64,000 bases of DNA from Defluviitaleaceae bacterium (GCA_009780185.1 WRAN01000013.1:1-64000), one strand, 5' to 3'. Shown: positions 27,320-37,398, numbered from the stretch's first letter. The notes: a model not told the origin generated them from the letters alone. A program made the numbers and translations.

Positions 27320-27331
27320 GAGGGATTAGCT

Positions 27332-28249
27332 ATGGCCGCAAAAGCAAAGATTAATAATAAAATTAAATCCAGTGTAAGCCGCAAGATATTTGTTGTTGGC
27401 AACGCTTTTCTTTTGGCTCTAATCACATTTTTATGTATCAGTCCTTTACTGCATTTATTTGCGGTTTCTCTTTCGTCTAACCATTATGCCCTTGCAGGTA
27501 TGGTTTCTTTTTGGCCTCGAGGCTTTACCACATCGGCTTACGCGTTCTTATCGGGGCAAAGCGCGTTTTTTGATGCCTTCTTTATTTCCATACAACGGGT
27601 TGTTATTGGCTCTTCAATTAGTATGACTTTGGTTATTTTGATTGCATACCCCTTGTCTAAGGAGGTTGAGGTCTTTAGAGCCAGGACTGCTTACGCGTGG
27701 TTCTTTGCCGTTACGATGTTTTTTGGAGGGGGCTTGATCCCTACATTTTTTGTGATCTCACGTGTTGGGATTATAAACTCAATCTGGGCCTTGGTACTCC
27801 CTGGAGCGGTCAATGTCTGGAACGCTGTAATGCTCCTCAATTTCTTTAGAGGTGTACCCAAAGAGCTGGAAGAAGCAGCACGGATAGACGGGGCCAGCCA
27901 TGTTACTACGATGATTAGGATATACCTGCCTCTAAGCCTTCCCGCTATTGCCACTATTTTGCTGTTCACTGTCGTAGGCCACTGGAATGCCTGGTTTGAC
28001 GGGCTTATTTATATGACCAATCCAGCCAACTACCCACTCCAGACATATCTTGCAACCCTTGTTATGGAAGCGGATACAACAGCCCGTAATCTTATGTCTG
28101 TTGAGGATATATTGCGCCTGCAAGATGTAAGCGACCTAACCGTACGTATTGCTCAGATTTTCCTGGGTGCATTGCCTATTATGGCAGTCTACCCTTTCCT
28201 TCAACGGTTTTTTATTAAAGGTATCGTCATTGGAAGCGTAAAGGGTTAA
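27332..28249 (+). CDS. Sugar ABC transporter permease (LplC/YtcP-like)
   Basis: 305-aa permease with six TM helices and the EAA loop EEAARIDGASHVTTMIRIYLP. It starts 12 bases after the previous gene with AGGAGGG. No ATPase is encoded nearby; systems of this class usually share a multitask ATPase of the MsmX type encoded elsewhere. Confidence 0.93.
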   Translation: MAAKAKINNKIKSSVSRKIFVVGNAFLLALITFLCISPLLHLFAVSLSSNHYALAGMVSFWPRGFTTSAYAFLSGQSAFFDAFFISIQRVVIGSSISMTLVILIAYPLSKEVEVFRARTAYAWFFAVTMFFGGGLIPTFFVISRVGIINSIWALVLPGAVNVWNAVMLLNFFRGVPKELEEAARIDGASHVTTMIRIYLPLSLPAIATILLFTVVGHWNAWFDGLIYMTNPANYPLQTYLATLVMEADTTARNLMSVEDILRLQDVSDLTVRIAQIFLGALPIMAVYPFLQRFFIKGIVIGSVKG

Positions 28250-28284
28250 AATAGGAAAAAATAAATACACAGAGGAGAATTTTT

Positions 28285-30051
28285 ATGAAGCCAGATTTTC
28301 AGAAGTTCTATGGCAAGGACATCCCTATCCTATCTGGAGCAATTCATTATTTCCGTGTACATCCAGATTATTGGAAAGATAGGCTAATGAAGCTTAGAGC
28401 CTGTGGATTTAACACCGTAGAAACATATGTACCCTGGAATTTTCACGAGCCAAAAGAAGGTCAGTTCAACTTTGATGGTTTTGGAGATTTACCCCGCTTC
28501 ATAGAAGTCGCCGCCGAGGTTGGCCTAAAAGTAATAATACGCCCAGGTCCATATATCTGCGCAGAATGGGAGTTCGGCGGGTTTCCCGGCTGGCTTAACC
28601 AGGACAGAAATATGCGTCTAAGATGCGCATGGCCTCCATATCTTGAAAAGGTACACAACTGGTTTAATGTGCTCATTCCAAAGATTACACCGTATCTATG
28701 CACAAAGGGCGGCCCGGTTATCGCGGTGCAGATTGAAAATGAGTACGGCTCCTATGGCAGTGATAAGGAATATCTGACCTATATAGAAAATCTACTTATC
28801 CAGCTGGGGGTAGACTGCCTGCTGTTTACCTCTGACGGACCAGACATAGATATGCTATCAGGCGGCACATTGCCACATATCTGGAAAACCGCCAACTTTG
28901 GTTCCAGACCGGAAGAAAGTTTTGCAAACCTACGTGAGTTCCAACCGGAAGGCCCGGATATGTGCTGCGAATTCTGGTGTGGCTGGTTTGACCATTGGGG
29001 TGAAATGCATCACACAAGAGACGCCGCAGACGTAGCCGATGTACTAGAGCGTATGGTAAAAAACGGTGGCTCGGTAAACATGTATATGTTCCACGGCGGC
29101 ACCAACTTCGGATTCTGGAACGGAGCCAATAAAGACCAGAATGGCCAATACCAACCCACAACCACCAGCTATGACTACCACGCGCTACTATCCGAGGCAG
29201 GAGATACTACCCCAGTTTACGAAGCCTGTAAGTCAGTATTAGAAAAATACTTCGGCCCCGCACCAGATATCAAAGTGACTAACTCAAAGAAAAAAGCCTA
29301 TGGAAAAGTAGAACTGGCTAGATATTCATCCATCTGGGATAACCTACCTGAGCCAGTAAAAGCCGCTGCCCCCTTGACAATGGAGGAGCTAGGCCAGGAA
29401 TACGGATATGTGCTATATCGTAAAGAAGTAAAACTCCCCCCAGTCTCCAGGGAGTTCTTAGCAAAAAAAGACTACAAAATGGAGCTTAATATATCAGGCC
29501 TACGGGATAGAGCTGTAGTATTTATAGATGGAAAGCAGTTGGGGACGCTATACTGCAATAACCCAGGAGAAAAGCTGGCAATCCCTCTCCCCAAAGACGA
29601 CAGTTTTAGGCTGGATATATTGGTTGAGAATATGGGCCGGGTGAATTATGGCCCAGATTTAGCCTATCCATGCGGAATTTCCGGGTCTGTGCGCATAGGG
29701 TATAACACCTTGTTTGGCTGGGAGATGTATTCTTTGCCACTGGATAAGCTTTTACCCCAAAAAACAAATCCATCTGATGACCCCGCGGTGTTCTACAAGG
29801 GTACTTTTACCGTAAGCGAGGTCTGCGATACATTCTTGGATATATCCAACTTCCGCAAGGGTGTCGCCTATATCAACGGCTTTAATCTAGGTCGTTATTG
29901 GGAAGTCGGCCCAGCCAGGACGCTATATATCCCAGCTCCATTATTAAAGGTAGGAGAGAATGAAATTGTTCTATTCGAAACCGACGGACTCTCAGGAGAG
30001 CCAACAATCGAACTTAGAGACTCCCATGTCTGGATTAATACTCCACAATAA
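28285..30051 (+). CDS. Beta-galactosidase, glycoside hydrolase family 35
   Basis: 588-aa enzyme. The TIM-barrel start KDIPILSGAIHYFRVHPDYW, acid/base Glu153 in IENEYGSYG and nucleophile Glu229 in CEFWCGWFDHWG identify GH35. C-terminal beta domains follow. There is no signal peptide, so it works in the cytoplasm on imported oligosaccharides, releasing terminal beta-linked galactose. It is downstream of the permeases and co-transcribed with GH89. Confidence 0.93.
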   Translation: MKPDFQKFYGKDIPILSGAIHYFRVHPDYWKDRLMKLRACGFNTVETYVPWNFHEPKEGQFNFDGFGDLPRFIEVAAEVGLKVIIRPGPYICAEWEFGGFPGWLNQDRNMRLRCAWPPYLEKVHNWFNVLIPKITPYLCTKGGPVIAVQIENEYGSYGSDKEYLTYIENLLIQLGVDCLLFTSDGPDIDMLSGGTLPHIWKTANFGSRPEESFANLREFQPEGPDMCCEFWCGWFDHWGEMHHTRDAADVADVLERMVKNGGSVNMYMFHGGTNFGFWNGANKDQNGQYQPTTTSYDYHALLSEAGDTTPVYEACKSVLEKYFGPAPDIKVTNSKKKAYGKVELARYSSIWDNLPEPVKAAAPLTMEELGQEYGYVLYRKEVKLPPVSREFLAKKDYKMELNISGLRDRAVVFIDGKQLGTLYCNNPGEKLAIPLPKDDSFRLDILVENMGRVNYGPDLAYPCGISGSVRIGYNTLFGWEMYSLPLDKLLPQKTNPSDDPAVFYKGTFTVSEVCDTFLDISNFRKGVAYINGFNLGRYWEVGPARTLYIPAPLLKVGENEIVLFETDGLSGEPTIELRDSHVWINTPQ

Positions 30052-32914
30052 AGGATGGGAATCCCCACCCATAGAACCATGGCCTGATGCCCAAAATGAT
30101 CATCGCCGTCATGCGGATTTTCATCTTGACGGACTTTACAACGTGACTCGTATAGTGATTATAACCCCAGTTCGCCCTGGGGTACACTTTCATTACCAAG
30201 TATATGCCAGCCACAATGTCAAGGATTTTTCCAAGATTGCGTACAAAGCGGATAACTCTGTTTCTACCCCAGAAGGTATTACCTACAATGTCAGTGCTAA
30301 GGCAAGGGTTATCCGGGTACAGGTATCCTTTGCCTCAGATAGTATGCAGGTAGGACTTTCGGAAGTTAAGATTTATGGTGAAAAAACCAATGAGGAATCG
30401 GGTTTGTTCCAATCATCAAAACCGACCTTCCTACCAGACAGCGATATCGTAACTAGGGTTTTAGGCTCAAAGTGGAAAAGTTCCTTCCAGTTCGAAGAAA
30501 TCCAAGCATCTAGCGAACAGTACGAGTTAGAGTGTATAGGCGATAAAATCGTAATCCGAGGCACAACCCCAGTAGCCCAAGTCTCCGGCTTTAACGCCTA
30601 TTTAAAAGAATACTGCCACGTAAATTACAATCCCCTATTCGAAAGCAACCTAAACATGCCCCCTACCCTGCCACTATTTGAAGGTAAAATCACCCGCCAA
30701 ACCAACTACACCTATCGCTACGCCCTCAATTTCTGTACATTCTCATACACAATGGCCTTCTGGGGCTGGCCCGAATACGAAAAATTTCTAGACTGGGCCG
30801 CAATGAACGGCATAAACCTAATGTTGCAAATCGTAGGTCAAGAGGAAGTGCTGCATCAGTTTCTATCACAATATGGATACTCAACACAGGATGTACTAGA
30901 TTATATCTGTGGGCCAGGGTATTTTGCATGGTTTTACATGCAAAACCTAACAAGTTGGGGCGGACCACTGCCAGAAAGCTGGCTTTCCCACCAGGCAGAA
31001 CTAGGCCGCAAAATCAACGCCAGAATGAAAACCCTAGGCATAACCCCAGTATTACAAGGTTTCTCTGGTATGGTGCCTGTAGATTTACAAAAAAGAATGG
31101 GCTGGCCTCAGTATGACAACCCAACAGACCCACGTAACGCAATCGCGCCACAAGGCCAATGGATCGGCTTTAAAAGACCAGATATGATACGCACAACCAG
31201 CACTTCCGGGAATTTTTTTGAAGAAGCGGCAAAGCATTTCTACAACGCCCAGCGCAATGTATTCGGGGATGTGAGCAATTTCTACGCAGTAGACCCATTC
31301 CATGAAGGTGGCAATATCCAAGGTATGGAGCGTTCACAGGTTTACAACAAAGTACAAAAAGCCATGATAGATGCCGACCCCGATGCCATCTGGTTACTAC
31401 AGCAATGGGGCGGCAATATCACAACAGAAACATTACAACTAATGGATCAAGATCACACTTTAGTACTAGATTTGAACTCAGAAATGAGAGACTGTTCCCA
31501 GCCAATGGAGGATACCGGTACCCCTTGGATATGGTGTATGCTCCACAACTTTGGCGGCAGAATGGGGATTTTTGGGGATATTCCTGTTATAACTGAGGAT
31601 ATACCCAAAGCCTTTACCAAAAAAAATAACATGGTGGGCATTGGCTCCACAATGGAAGCCTACTCCAACTCCGGAATCATGTATGACTTACTGGCAGACA
31701 TGACATGGCAGAATGATGAGGCAAACTTATTGGAGAAATACGTCCACAGCCGATACAGTGAACTGGAGCCAAACGCCTTAGCCGGATGGAGTATTATAGC
31801 CAACTCCGCACTTTCTAGAAAAACCGTATATGTACAAGGGCCTCCAGAATCAATAATTAATGCGCGTCCATCGGATAACTTTGTTTCCGCATCCACATGG
31901 GGGCACTGCACATATCAATATGACCCTACGCAATTAGAAGAAGCGTTACAATATTTCATTAAGGCCTATGATAGATTAAAAAATTGTCAGCCCTTTATCT
32001 ACGATTTTGTAGAGCTGACAGCCCAGGTACTTTCCACTTCAGCACTAACTTTTTACAAAAAGGATAAGGATAAGTTCCTTGATGCAATTCGCCTAATGGA
32101 TGATGTACTAGCCGTAAGCCCACGCTTTGGCGTAGGTCACTGGCTCCACGCCGCCCGCAATGTTCAGCCTGACATGGACGATTGGACGAAAGACCTGTTC
32201 GAGTTTAATGCCAGGACACTAATAACAACATGGGGCGGCAAAAAAAATATAGAGCTTACAGACTACTCCAACAGACAATGGTCAGGCCTGACAAAAGATT
32301 TATATCTCCCACGATGGGAACGATTTATAAAAGAAAGTTCAACCCAGGATGCATGGGCGAGCAGTTCGCAAAGCGAACGACCAGCCCAACAAGATTTCTT
32401 CTTGATGGAGTGGGAATGGGCAAACCGTAAATCCGACGAGGGCAATAGCTACCCCATAACAGGCTCTGGTGCCAACCTAGCCAAGCTGGCTATGCACATA
32501 CTAAATGAGTTTCCTCTTGATACATCAGCAATAAAAGACCGTAATAATATTGCCCTTGGCAAGCCGACCATTGTAGATGGTTCTATCATCTCCACGCTAA
32601 CAAACGGCGACCTAAGTACCACATGGAAACCTGAAACATGGCCTGTTGTTTTATCTGTGCCCCTTTACGGACCCAGCGGAATTAAATCCGTAGCCTTCAC
32701 GTTAGAGCAATTTGGGAGCTATGCTATTTGCTATAAAATTGAAGCACTTTTAAACGGTGTAGTTCAAAAAGAATTATTAATCTCCAACGATGCAGGCTAT
32801 GGATGGACAGGCACAGTGGAGCATCCACTACCCACCACAGCAAACGAAGTGCGTTTCACCTTTGACAAATGCCCTGACGAGGGGATATTTGCAGAGTTGA
32901 TGATTTTTATTTAA
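30026..32914 (+). CDS. Alpha-N-acetylglucosaminidase, glycoside hydrolase family 89
   Basis: About 962 aa. An N-terminal discoidin-like domain (to about residue 120) is followed by the GH89 catalytic part: NFCTFSYTMAFWGWPEYEKFLDWAAMNG, the FYAVDPFHEGG motif, WLLQQWGG and the C-terminal helical domain. Human NAGLU is a relative. It removes terminal alpha-GlcNAc, as in mucin glycans or heparan sulfate. No signal peptide, so intracellular. ATG 30026 gives a 26-base overlap with GH35; ATG 29960 is an alternative with AGGAGAG, but overlaps by 92 bases. Confidence 0.88.
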   Translation: MSGLILHNKGWESPPIEPWPDAQNDHRRHADFHLDGLYNVTRIVIITPVRPGVHFHYQVYASHNVKDFSKIAYKADNSVSTPEGITYNVSAKARVIRVQVSFASDSMQVGLSEVKIYGEKTNEESGLFQSSKPTFLPDSDIVTRVLGSKWKSSFQFEEIQASSEQYELECIGDKIVIRGTTPVAQVSGFNAYLKEYCHVNYNPLFESNLNMPPTLPLFEGKITRQTNYTYRYALNFCTFSYTMAFWGWPEYEKFLDWAAMNGINLMLQIVGQEEVLHQFLSQYGYSTQDVLDYICGPGYFAWFYMQNLTSWGGPLPESWLSHQAELGRKINARMKTLGITPVLQGFSGMVPVDLQKRMGWPQYDNPTDPRNAIAPQGQWIGFKRPDMIRTTSTSGNFFEEAAKHFYNAQRNVFGDVSNFYAVDPFHEGGNIQGMERSQVYNKVQKAMIDADPDAIWLLQQWGGNITTETLQLMDQDHTLVLDLNSEMRDCSQPMEDTGTPWIWCMLHNFGGRMGIFGDIPVITEDIPKAFTKKNNMVGIGSTMEAYSNSGIMYDLLADMTWQNDEANLLEKYVHSRYSELEPNALAGWSIIANSALSRKTVYVQGPPESIINARPSDNFVSASTWGHCTYQYDPTQLEEALQYFIKAYDRLKNCQPFIYDFVELTAQVLSTSALTFYKKDKDKFLDAIRLMDDVLAVSPRFGVGHWLHAARNVQPDMDDWTKDLFEFNARTLITTWGGKKNIELTDYSNRQWSGLTKDLYLPRWERFIKESSTQDAWASSSQSERPAQQDFFLMEWEWANRKSDEGNSYPITGSGANLAKLAMHILNEFPLDTSAIKDRNNIALGKPTIVDGSIISTLTNGDLSTTWKPETWPVVLSVPLYGPSGIKSVAFTLEQFGSYAICYKIEALLNGVVQKELLISNDAGYGWTGTVEHPLPTTANEVRFTFDKCPDEGIFAELMIFI

Positions 32915-32953
32915 CAAAACCCCATCTGGAGTTAATTTCCAGATGGGGTTTTG
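32915..32953 (+). terminator. Terminator after the GH35-GH89 operon
   Basis: CAAAACCCCATCTGGA and TCCAGATGGGGTTTTG form a perfect 16-bp stem with a seven-base loop, directly at the GH89 stop. Confidence 0.9.
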
Positions 32954-33000
32954 TGTATCTAGCAGCAACCTCAGTAGTCATTACATCATAGGCATCTTAC

Positions 33001-33044
33001 AGCCAATACTATTTTCCAAACAGTAAAATAGTATTGGCTATTTT
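33001..33044 (+). terminator. Second hairpin, upstream of the methylase genes
   Basis: AGCCAATACTATTTT and AAAATAGTATTGGCT form a perfect 15-bp stem with a nine-base loop, then ATTTTTG. It separates the glycan operon from the restriction-modification island and could also attenuate methylase expression. Confidence 0.8.
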
Positions 33045-33091
33045 TGCGGGACATGATAAACTAACATTATCAATTATGTTTGGAGGAGCTT

Positions 33092-33934
33092 ATGAATAAT
33101 TTGCCAATTAATGAAATAATTAATGCCAACTGCTTAGAGGAAATGAAACTGCTGCCTAATAATTCAATTGATTTGATAATTGCTGACCCGCCTTACAATC
33201 TTTCAAAGGGTGGTAAGTGGAAATGGGATAATAGTGTTGTGCTAGAGGGAATGGGGGGCAACTGGAACAAAGTCATGGAGGATTGGGATGATATGTCGCT
33301 AAGTGATTATTTGCAGTTCACTCGTCAATGGCTATCGGAAGCACAGCGAATACTCAAGCCAACTGGTTCTATGTGGGTATTTGGCACATATCACAACATC
33401 GGCATTATCAATGTTTCGTGCCAACTTATTGACGTTGAAATCATTAATGAAGTTGTGTGGTATAAAAGAAATGCGTTCCCAAATCTTTCAGGCCGCAGAT
33501 TGACCGCAAGCCATGAAACTATTTTATGGTGCAATAAAGGTGGCAAAAAAAGAGAGTATTATTTTGACTATGACTACTCTAAAAGCGGTATATTTGAGAG
33601 TGATTTGCTTAAAGTCGATGGCAAGCAAATGAGAACGGTTTGGGATATACCCAACAATAAGGAAAAGAGTGAGCTTGTTTATGGCAAACACCCAACTCAA
33701 AAACCATTGAAAATACTTAAAAGAATGGTTCAATTGGCTTCGAGAGAGGGCGATATTGTTCTAACTCCTTTTGCAGGGTCTGGGAGTGAATGTGTTGCCG
33801 CTAAAATGACTGGCAGAAATTATATAGGTTTTGAGGTTAATAGCGAATATTGCAAATTGGCGGAAACAAGGCTAAATGCAGTTAGCAAAGAACCCAGTCA
33901 ACTAACTCTAAATACTAAAATGGGGGTAGTTTAG
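33092..33934 (+). CDS. Adenine-specific DNA methyltransferase, DpnA-like (beta class)
   Basis: 280-aa methylase. The catalytic motif DPPY begins at residue 32 and the SAM-binding motif TPFAGSGSECVAA is near the C-terminus. This order defines the beta class of N6-adenine/N4-cytosine methylases and the DpnA/M2.DpnII relatives. A HPTQKPLKIL segment is also typical. ATG 33092 has GGAGG at five bases. It is the first gene of an AT-rich island that also encodes a Dam-like methylase and a nuclease. Confidence 0.9.
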   Translation: MNNLPINEIINANCLEEMKLLPNNSIDLIIADPPYNLSKGGKWKWDNSVVLEGMGGNWNKVMEDWDDMSLSDYLQFTRQWLSEAQRILKPTGSMWVFGTYHNIGIINVSCQLIDVEIINEVVWYKRNAFPNLSGRRLTASHETILWCNKGGKKREYYFDYDYSKSGIFESDLLKVDGKQMRTVWDIPNNKEKSELVYGKHPTQKPLKILKRMVQLASREGDIVLTPFAGSGSECVAAKMTGRNYIGFEVNSEYCKLAETRLNAVSKEPSQLTLNTKMGVV

Positions 33935-34159
33935 ATGTCTAAATACGTGGCTGATGAAAAAAGTATACGCAAAGCCATGATAGATAAAGATATAAAGTCC
34001 ATAGCTGAACTATCTCGCTTGTCAGGCGTGTCCAAACCCAAAATACACGAATATCTAGGCGGGGACACCCCCCTTGCTACAACCTTTGTTCGTTTATGTA
34101 GATACCTTGAAATCGACCCAAACAAATCAGTTGTAAAACAAAAGGAGGAAACTTCATGA
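33935..34159 (+). CDS. Small XRE-type helix-turn-helix protein
   Basis: 74-aa protein. Residues about 10-60 form a helix-turn-helix (SIAELSRLSGVSKPKIHEYL). It begins directly after the first methylase stop and overlaps the Dam-like gene by ATGA. Its place inside a restriction-modification operon suggests a controller protein that sets methylase and nuclease timing. Confidence 0.75.
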   Translation: MSKYVADEKSIRKAMIDKDIKSIAELSRLSGVSKPKIHEYLGGDTPLATTFVRLCRYLEIDPNKSVVKQKEETS

Positions 34160-34974
34160 TGCTAGAAACAAAATTTAAGCCAGTAATAAAATGGAGTGGT
34201 AGCAAACGAAGTCAAGCTCCTACTATTATCCAAAATATACCTAATTTCGAGAAATACTACGAGCCTTTTGTCGGGGGAGGTTCAATAACGTATGCGCTTG
34301 CTCCAAAAGTTGGTACGTGCGGAGATGCATACAGTCCATTAATTGAATTTTGGCAAAAAATTAAAAATGAGCCCGATAGCCTTGCTGATAATTACAACAA
34401 GCAATGGCAATCATTGCAAACCATTGGGCATACCTACTTTTACGAAGTGCGAGATAGATTTAACCTCTCACCAAATGCAGAAGATTTGCTTTTTCTATCA
34501 CGCACGTGCGTTAATGGGCTTATCCGTTTTAACCGAAATGGGGAGTTTAATAACGCCCTACATCATACTAGAAAAGGTATTAACCCTAAGACATTACATT
34601 CGATAATTCTTGAGTGGTCTAACCGCGTGCAAGGAATTGAGTTCATCTGCGGAGACTATCGCGAAACGCTCGAAAATGTAACCCCAAACGATTTTGTTTA
34701 CCTGGACCCTCCCTATTTCAATACTAAGCATAAGCGCTACTTCGGTACTATCGAATATGAACCCTTTCTTAAGTTTTTGGAAGCCCTTAATTCAAAAGGC
34801 GTAAAATACGCATTATCATACGATGGTGTTAGGGGCGAAAATGACTATACCGTTGCATTGCCAAAAGAATTGTACAAACAGCATCTTTTTATTGATTCTG
34901 GCAACTCCAGTTTTCGTAAAGTTATGGATGGAAAGCAAGAAATGGTTGCAGAATCACTATATTTAAACTACTAA
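34156..34974 (+). CDS. Dam-like DNA adenine methyltransferase (alpha class)
   Basis: 272-aa methylase of the DpnM/Dam type: KPVIKWSGSKRSQAPTII then YEPFVGGGSITYAL (SAM binding) at the N-terminus, and VYLDPPYFNTKHKRYF (catalytic DPPY) in the C-terminal half. This order defines the alpha class; many members methylate GATC. Together with the DpnA-like enzyme it makes a double-methylase system like DpnII. No signs of damage. Confidence 0.9.
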   Translation: MMLETKFKPVIKWSGSKRSQAPTIIQNIPNFEKYYEPFVGGGSITYALAPKVGTCGDAYSPLIEFWQKIKNEPDSLADNYNKQWQSLQTIGHTYFYEVRDRFNLSPNAEDLLFLSRTCVNGLIRFNRNGEFNNALHHTRKGINPKTLHSIILEWSNRVQGIEFICGDYRETLENVTPNDFVYLDPPYFNTKHKRYFGTIEYEPFLKFLEALNSKGVKYALSYDGVRGENDYTVALPKELYKQHLFIDSGNSSFRKVMDGKQEMVAESLYLNY

Positions 34975-34975
34975 A

Positions 34976-35003
34976 AAACAGCCGCAAATAAACGCGGCTG
35001 TTT
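34976..35003. terminator. Bidirectional terminator between methylase and nuclease
   Basis: AAACAGCCGC and GCGGCTGTTT form a ten-base perfect stem between convergent genes, flanked by A and T runs on both sides. Confidence 0.85.
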
Positions 35004-35004
35004 C

Positions 35005-35300
35005 TTACAATTCGATTATTGACTGCTTCGATTTATTAATACTATCCAAAACAAAGGTTTTTACTTGTTTCCCAAGCGCAGTATTAGCAAAGATGCTTAA
35101 TTTCCATTTATTTTTCTGAGTATCTGGGTTTAGAGCAAAAATCATGTCGCACCTTGATTTCGTAAAAATATCTTCTGGTGCATTGCTTTCATCGGAAATA
35201 TAAGCTCCTGCTGACACTACATCAAAATCTGATGTTTTTATACTGGTATCCGAAATAATCCAGTTATCGCCAGAATTTCTTTCTACGCTCGGAACGAAAA
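35005..35300 (-). pseudogene. Detached 3' part of the nuclease gene (after frameshift)
   Basis: In a frame shifted by one base, the sequence just past the nuclease stop continues as LVFVPSVERNSGDNWIISD... and stays open for about 95 codons to a stop at 35005, by the terminator. There is no new ribosome site. This looks like the original C-terminus of the nuclease, cut off by a one-base deletion near 35298-35304, in a TTCTTGTTTTCG stretch. A sequencing error is an alternative. Confidence 0.65.
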
Positions 35301-37034
35301 CAAGAAATCCAAATAACCTTTAAGTTGTAAGCCTATATCCGACTCCAAATCTTGCTTCCTGTCCTTTGATTCAACAACAAGCAATATTGGCTTGTTTTGA
35401 ACATCAAACAACTCAATAAGATGGTCTGGTCTTTTACAGTCAGGGCTAACCCTAGGAAGTGATAGCCATCGATATTCGGTGTTGTTAAGAATTACAGACA
35501 AACCGCTCCAATCACCTCCTGGAGGATTGCACATTCCCTCAAAACATCCTTTGTCTATAATATGTTTAAATATTGCATGAATAACCGTGTCTACATCATC
35601 TTCGTGATATGAGTTAGACGTGGTCGAAATCGGCTCTCGTGAAAAATCCCCTTGCGGTTTCTGCGCAATATATGACTTTTTCGTTTCTTGATTATCTATT
35701 ACTTGCTCGATTTGTTCGAGCGAATTTTTTGACTTGTCTAGCAACGGTGCATCCACCACAAAATAATCCGACAACGACATGAATACACGCCAAAATCCAT
35801 TTCTACGAGCGAGTTCGGTTGGAGATTCTACAAGTAATTTGTAATTGCTCTTAATTATAGGGCCATAAATAAATGTAACAACTTCTGTGTTTTCCGACGA
35901 AAGCATTGCAATCAAGGGAAGAATACCTCTGTCTGGTCGATTATCATCACCTCTTGGCTTAAACCCTTTTACCATGCAAATTACCAACGTCGACTCTGGT
36001 TTTGCAATTTTCTTAAAAAGTTCATCGTCTACAGGATAAAGTTTTGACAAACCTATAGCAAAATCTTGACGTTTGTCGGCAGGGATTAGACCAAAGGGCA
36101 AATCAACAGAAGCATAGCCTACGCTATTCAGCTTAACCAGTTCAGTAAATTCACGATTTTTGCCTGTAATAGATTTTGCGGCAATGCTCTTACTGAATTT
36201 AAATCGATTTTCATCTAGTGAGTGAGTAATGCTTGTAGCCTTTGTTTCATAAATGGACTTCCAATCATTGTTATCAAATGAACGCTTTTTGTTGTTTCCA
36301 GTAGATAACCATTCGACCATCTTGCTATTTTTATCAAGTATTCTCATCTCAATTTCGGATGTGTTCATGTTGAGCATTTTCAATAACATATACTCGGCCA
36401 AATCTTTTTCTGCAAAAATACTCTCGTCAAAATTTGCAAGTTTACTGTCGTAACTAGGTTGAAATTCCTCGGCCCTAACATAAGATTGAACAACAAAATT
36501 TGCCGTATATTTTGAAAAGCTAATAAAGCTATACGGTACGGCTGCATTTGGAAATCTTAGTGCTTTACGCTCACGAGTTGTGGAATCAAGCTCATACTTT
36601 ACAAAGTCAACTATGTAAATATATGGACAACCTGAACGCCCTACCGAATAGGCTCGTCCACTACGTTGCCATGCTTGGTTTCCTGCTTGTAGCGCACTAC
36701 AAAACTCCACAGCAAATAAGATTGTTTCCTTATCGTTATTTATTTGAGTCACAAGAGCATCTGGTGTTTCGTCAAGAAATCCCCCGTTATCACGCAATGA
36801 ATCAAATATATCACCTTTCCATCTGCGCCTGTTTGCTTTATTGAACCCCGGAAACATCTCGATTTTCCACCTATGCTCCACAGAATTAAATCCAAATACA
36901 ACATTCACGCATATGCAAGAAAGCGATACAAATTCACGAGAAATTACAATAACATCAATTCCAGCGAAAAGATAATCAACAATCCGCTCGCACTCTATAA
37001 TATTGTCACCATGAACCCTAAATATTTTAACCAC
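35283..37034 (-). CDS. Putative type II restriction endonuclease, truncated by frameshift
   Basis: 583-aa product, convergent with the methylase operon. Two PD-(D/E)xK-like sites are visible: PDHLIELF...ILLVVESK near the C-terminus, and PDALVTQ...FAVEFCSALQAGNQAW near residues 90-120, where the lysine is replaced. I do not recognise a named family; the role is inferred from the two adjacent methylases. The product ends abruptly in LDFLFSFRA because the frame is broken, and the expected C-terminus lies in another frame. High AT content compared with flanking genes suggests transfer of the whole island. Confidence 0.65.
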   Translation of the reverse strand: MVKIFRVHGDNIIECERIVDYLFAGIDVIVISREFVSLSCICVNVVFGFNSVEHRWKIEMFPGFNKANRRRWKGDIFDSLRDNGGFLDETPDALVTQINNDKETILFAVEFCSALQAGNQAWQRSGRAYSVGRSGCPYIYIVDFVKYELDSTTRERKALRFPNAAVPYSFISFSKYTANFVVQSYVRAEEFQPSYDSKLANFDESIFAEKDLAEYMLLKMLNMNTSEIEMRILDKNSKMVEWLSTGNNKKRSFDNNDWKSIYETKATSITHSLDENRFKFSKSIAAKSITGKNREFTELVKLNSVGYASVDLPFGLIPADKRQDFAIGLSKLYPVDDELFKKIAKPESTLVICMVKGFKPRGDDNRPDRGILPLIAMLSSENTEVVTFIYGPIIKSNYKLLVESPTELARRNGFWRVFMSLSDYFVVDAPLLDKSKNSLEQIEQVIDNQETKKSYIAQKPQGDFSREPISTTSNSYHEDDVDTVIHAIFKHIIDKGCFEGMCNPPGGDWSGLSVILNNTEYRWLSLPRVSPDCKRPDHLIELFDVQNKPILLVVESKDRKQDLESDIGLQLKGYLDFLFSFRA

Positions 37035-37398
37035 AAAAAATCCTCCTAGCTAGCAAGAATATACATCCAATTATTATATCACACCTACCATGATAATGAA
37101 AATCACTTGCAAACAAAACTTACACAATACCCACGCCAAATACTAAAACCAAACAGCAAAGCAAGATTAGGAAACCGATAATTATTGGCAAGAAACATAA
37201 AAAGTTCGAAACCAAGAAATATGTGAATGGAGTTTATCGCCCCGGTAAACTGGAATAAATTATGTCAATAGGCCTTTCTGGTTGTATTATAGTCTTGCGG
37301 TGTTGCTCCCGCAGCGCATAAAAAAGATATATAAGACCCAATCACTATTCCGGATAAATACCGGAAATCAATCAGCGCAAGCTGAATAGGAGGTAACT
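37035..37398. other. Intergenic region between nuclease and GH88 genes
   Basis: No recognised gene. One frame (about 37100-37257, plus strand) is open for 53 codons and ends ...KKYVNGVYRPGKLE but lacks a start codon and ribosome site; it may be a gene remnant. An inverted repeat near the GH88 start is listed separately. Confidence 0.4.
37348..37366. promoter_or_regulatory. Inverted repeat TTCCGG-N7-CCGGAA upstream of GH88
   Basis: Perfect six-base arms separated by seven bases, 33 bases before the GH88 start. Likely a regulator-binding site, although no regulator gene is adjacent. Confidence 0.4.

Noticed and set aside
37348-37366. TTCCGG inverted repeat as a terminator
   Set aside because: There is no T run after it and it is close to the GH88 start, so a regulator site is more plausible.
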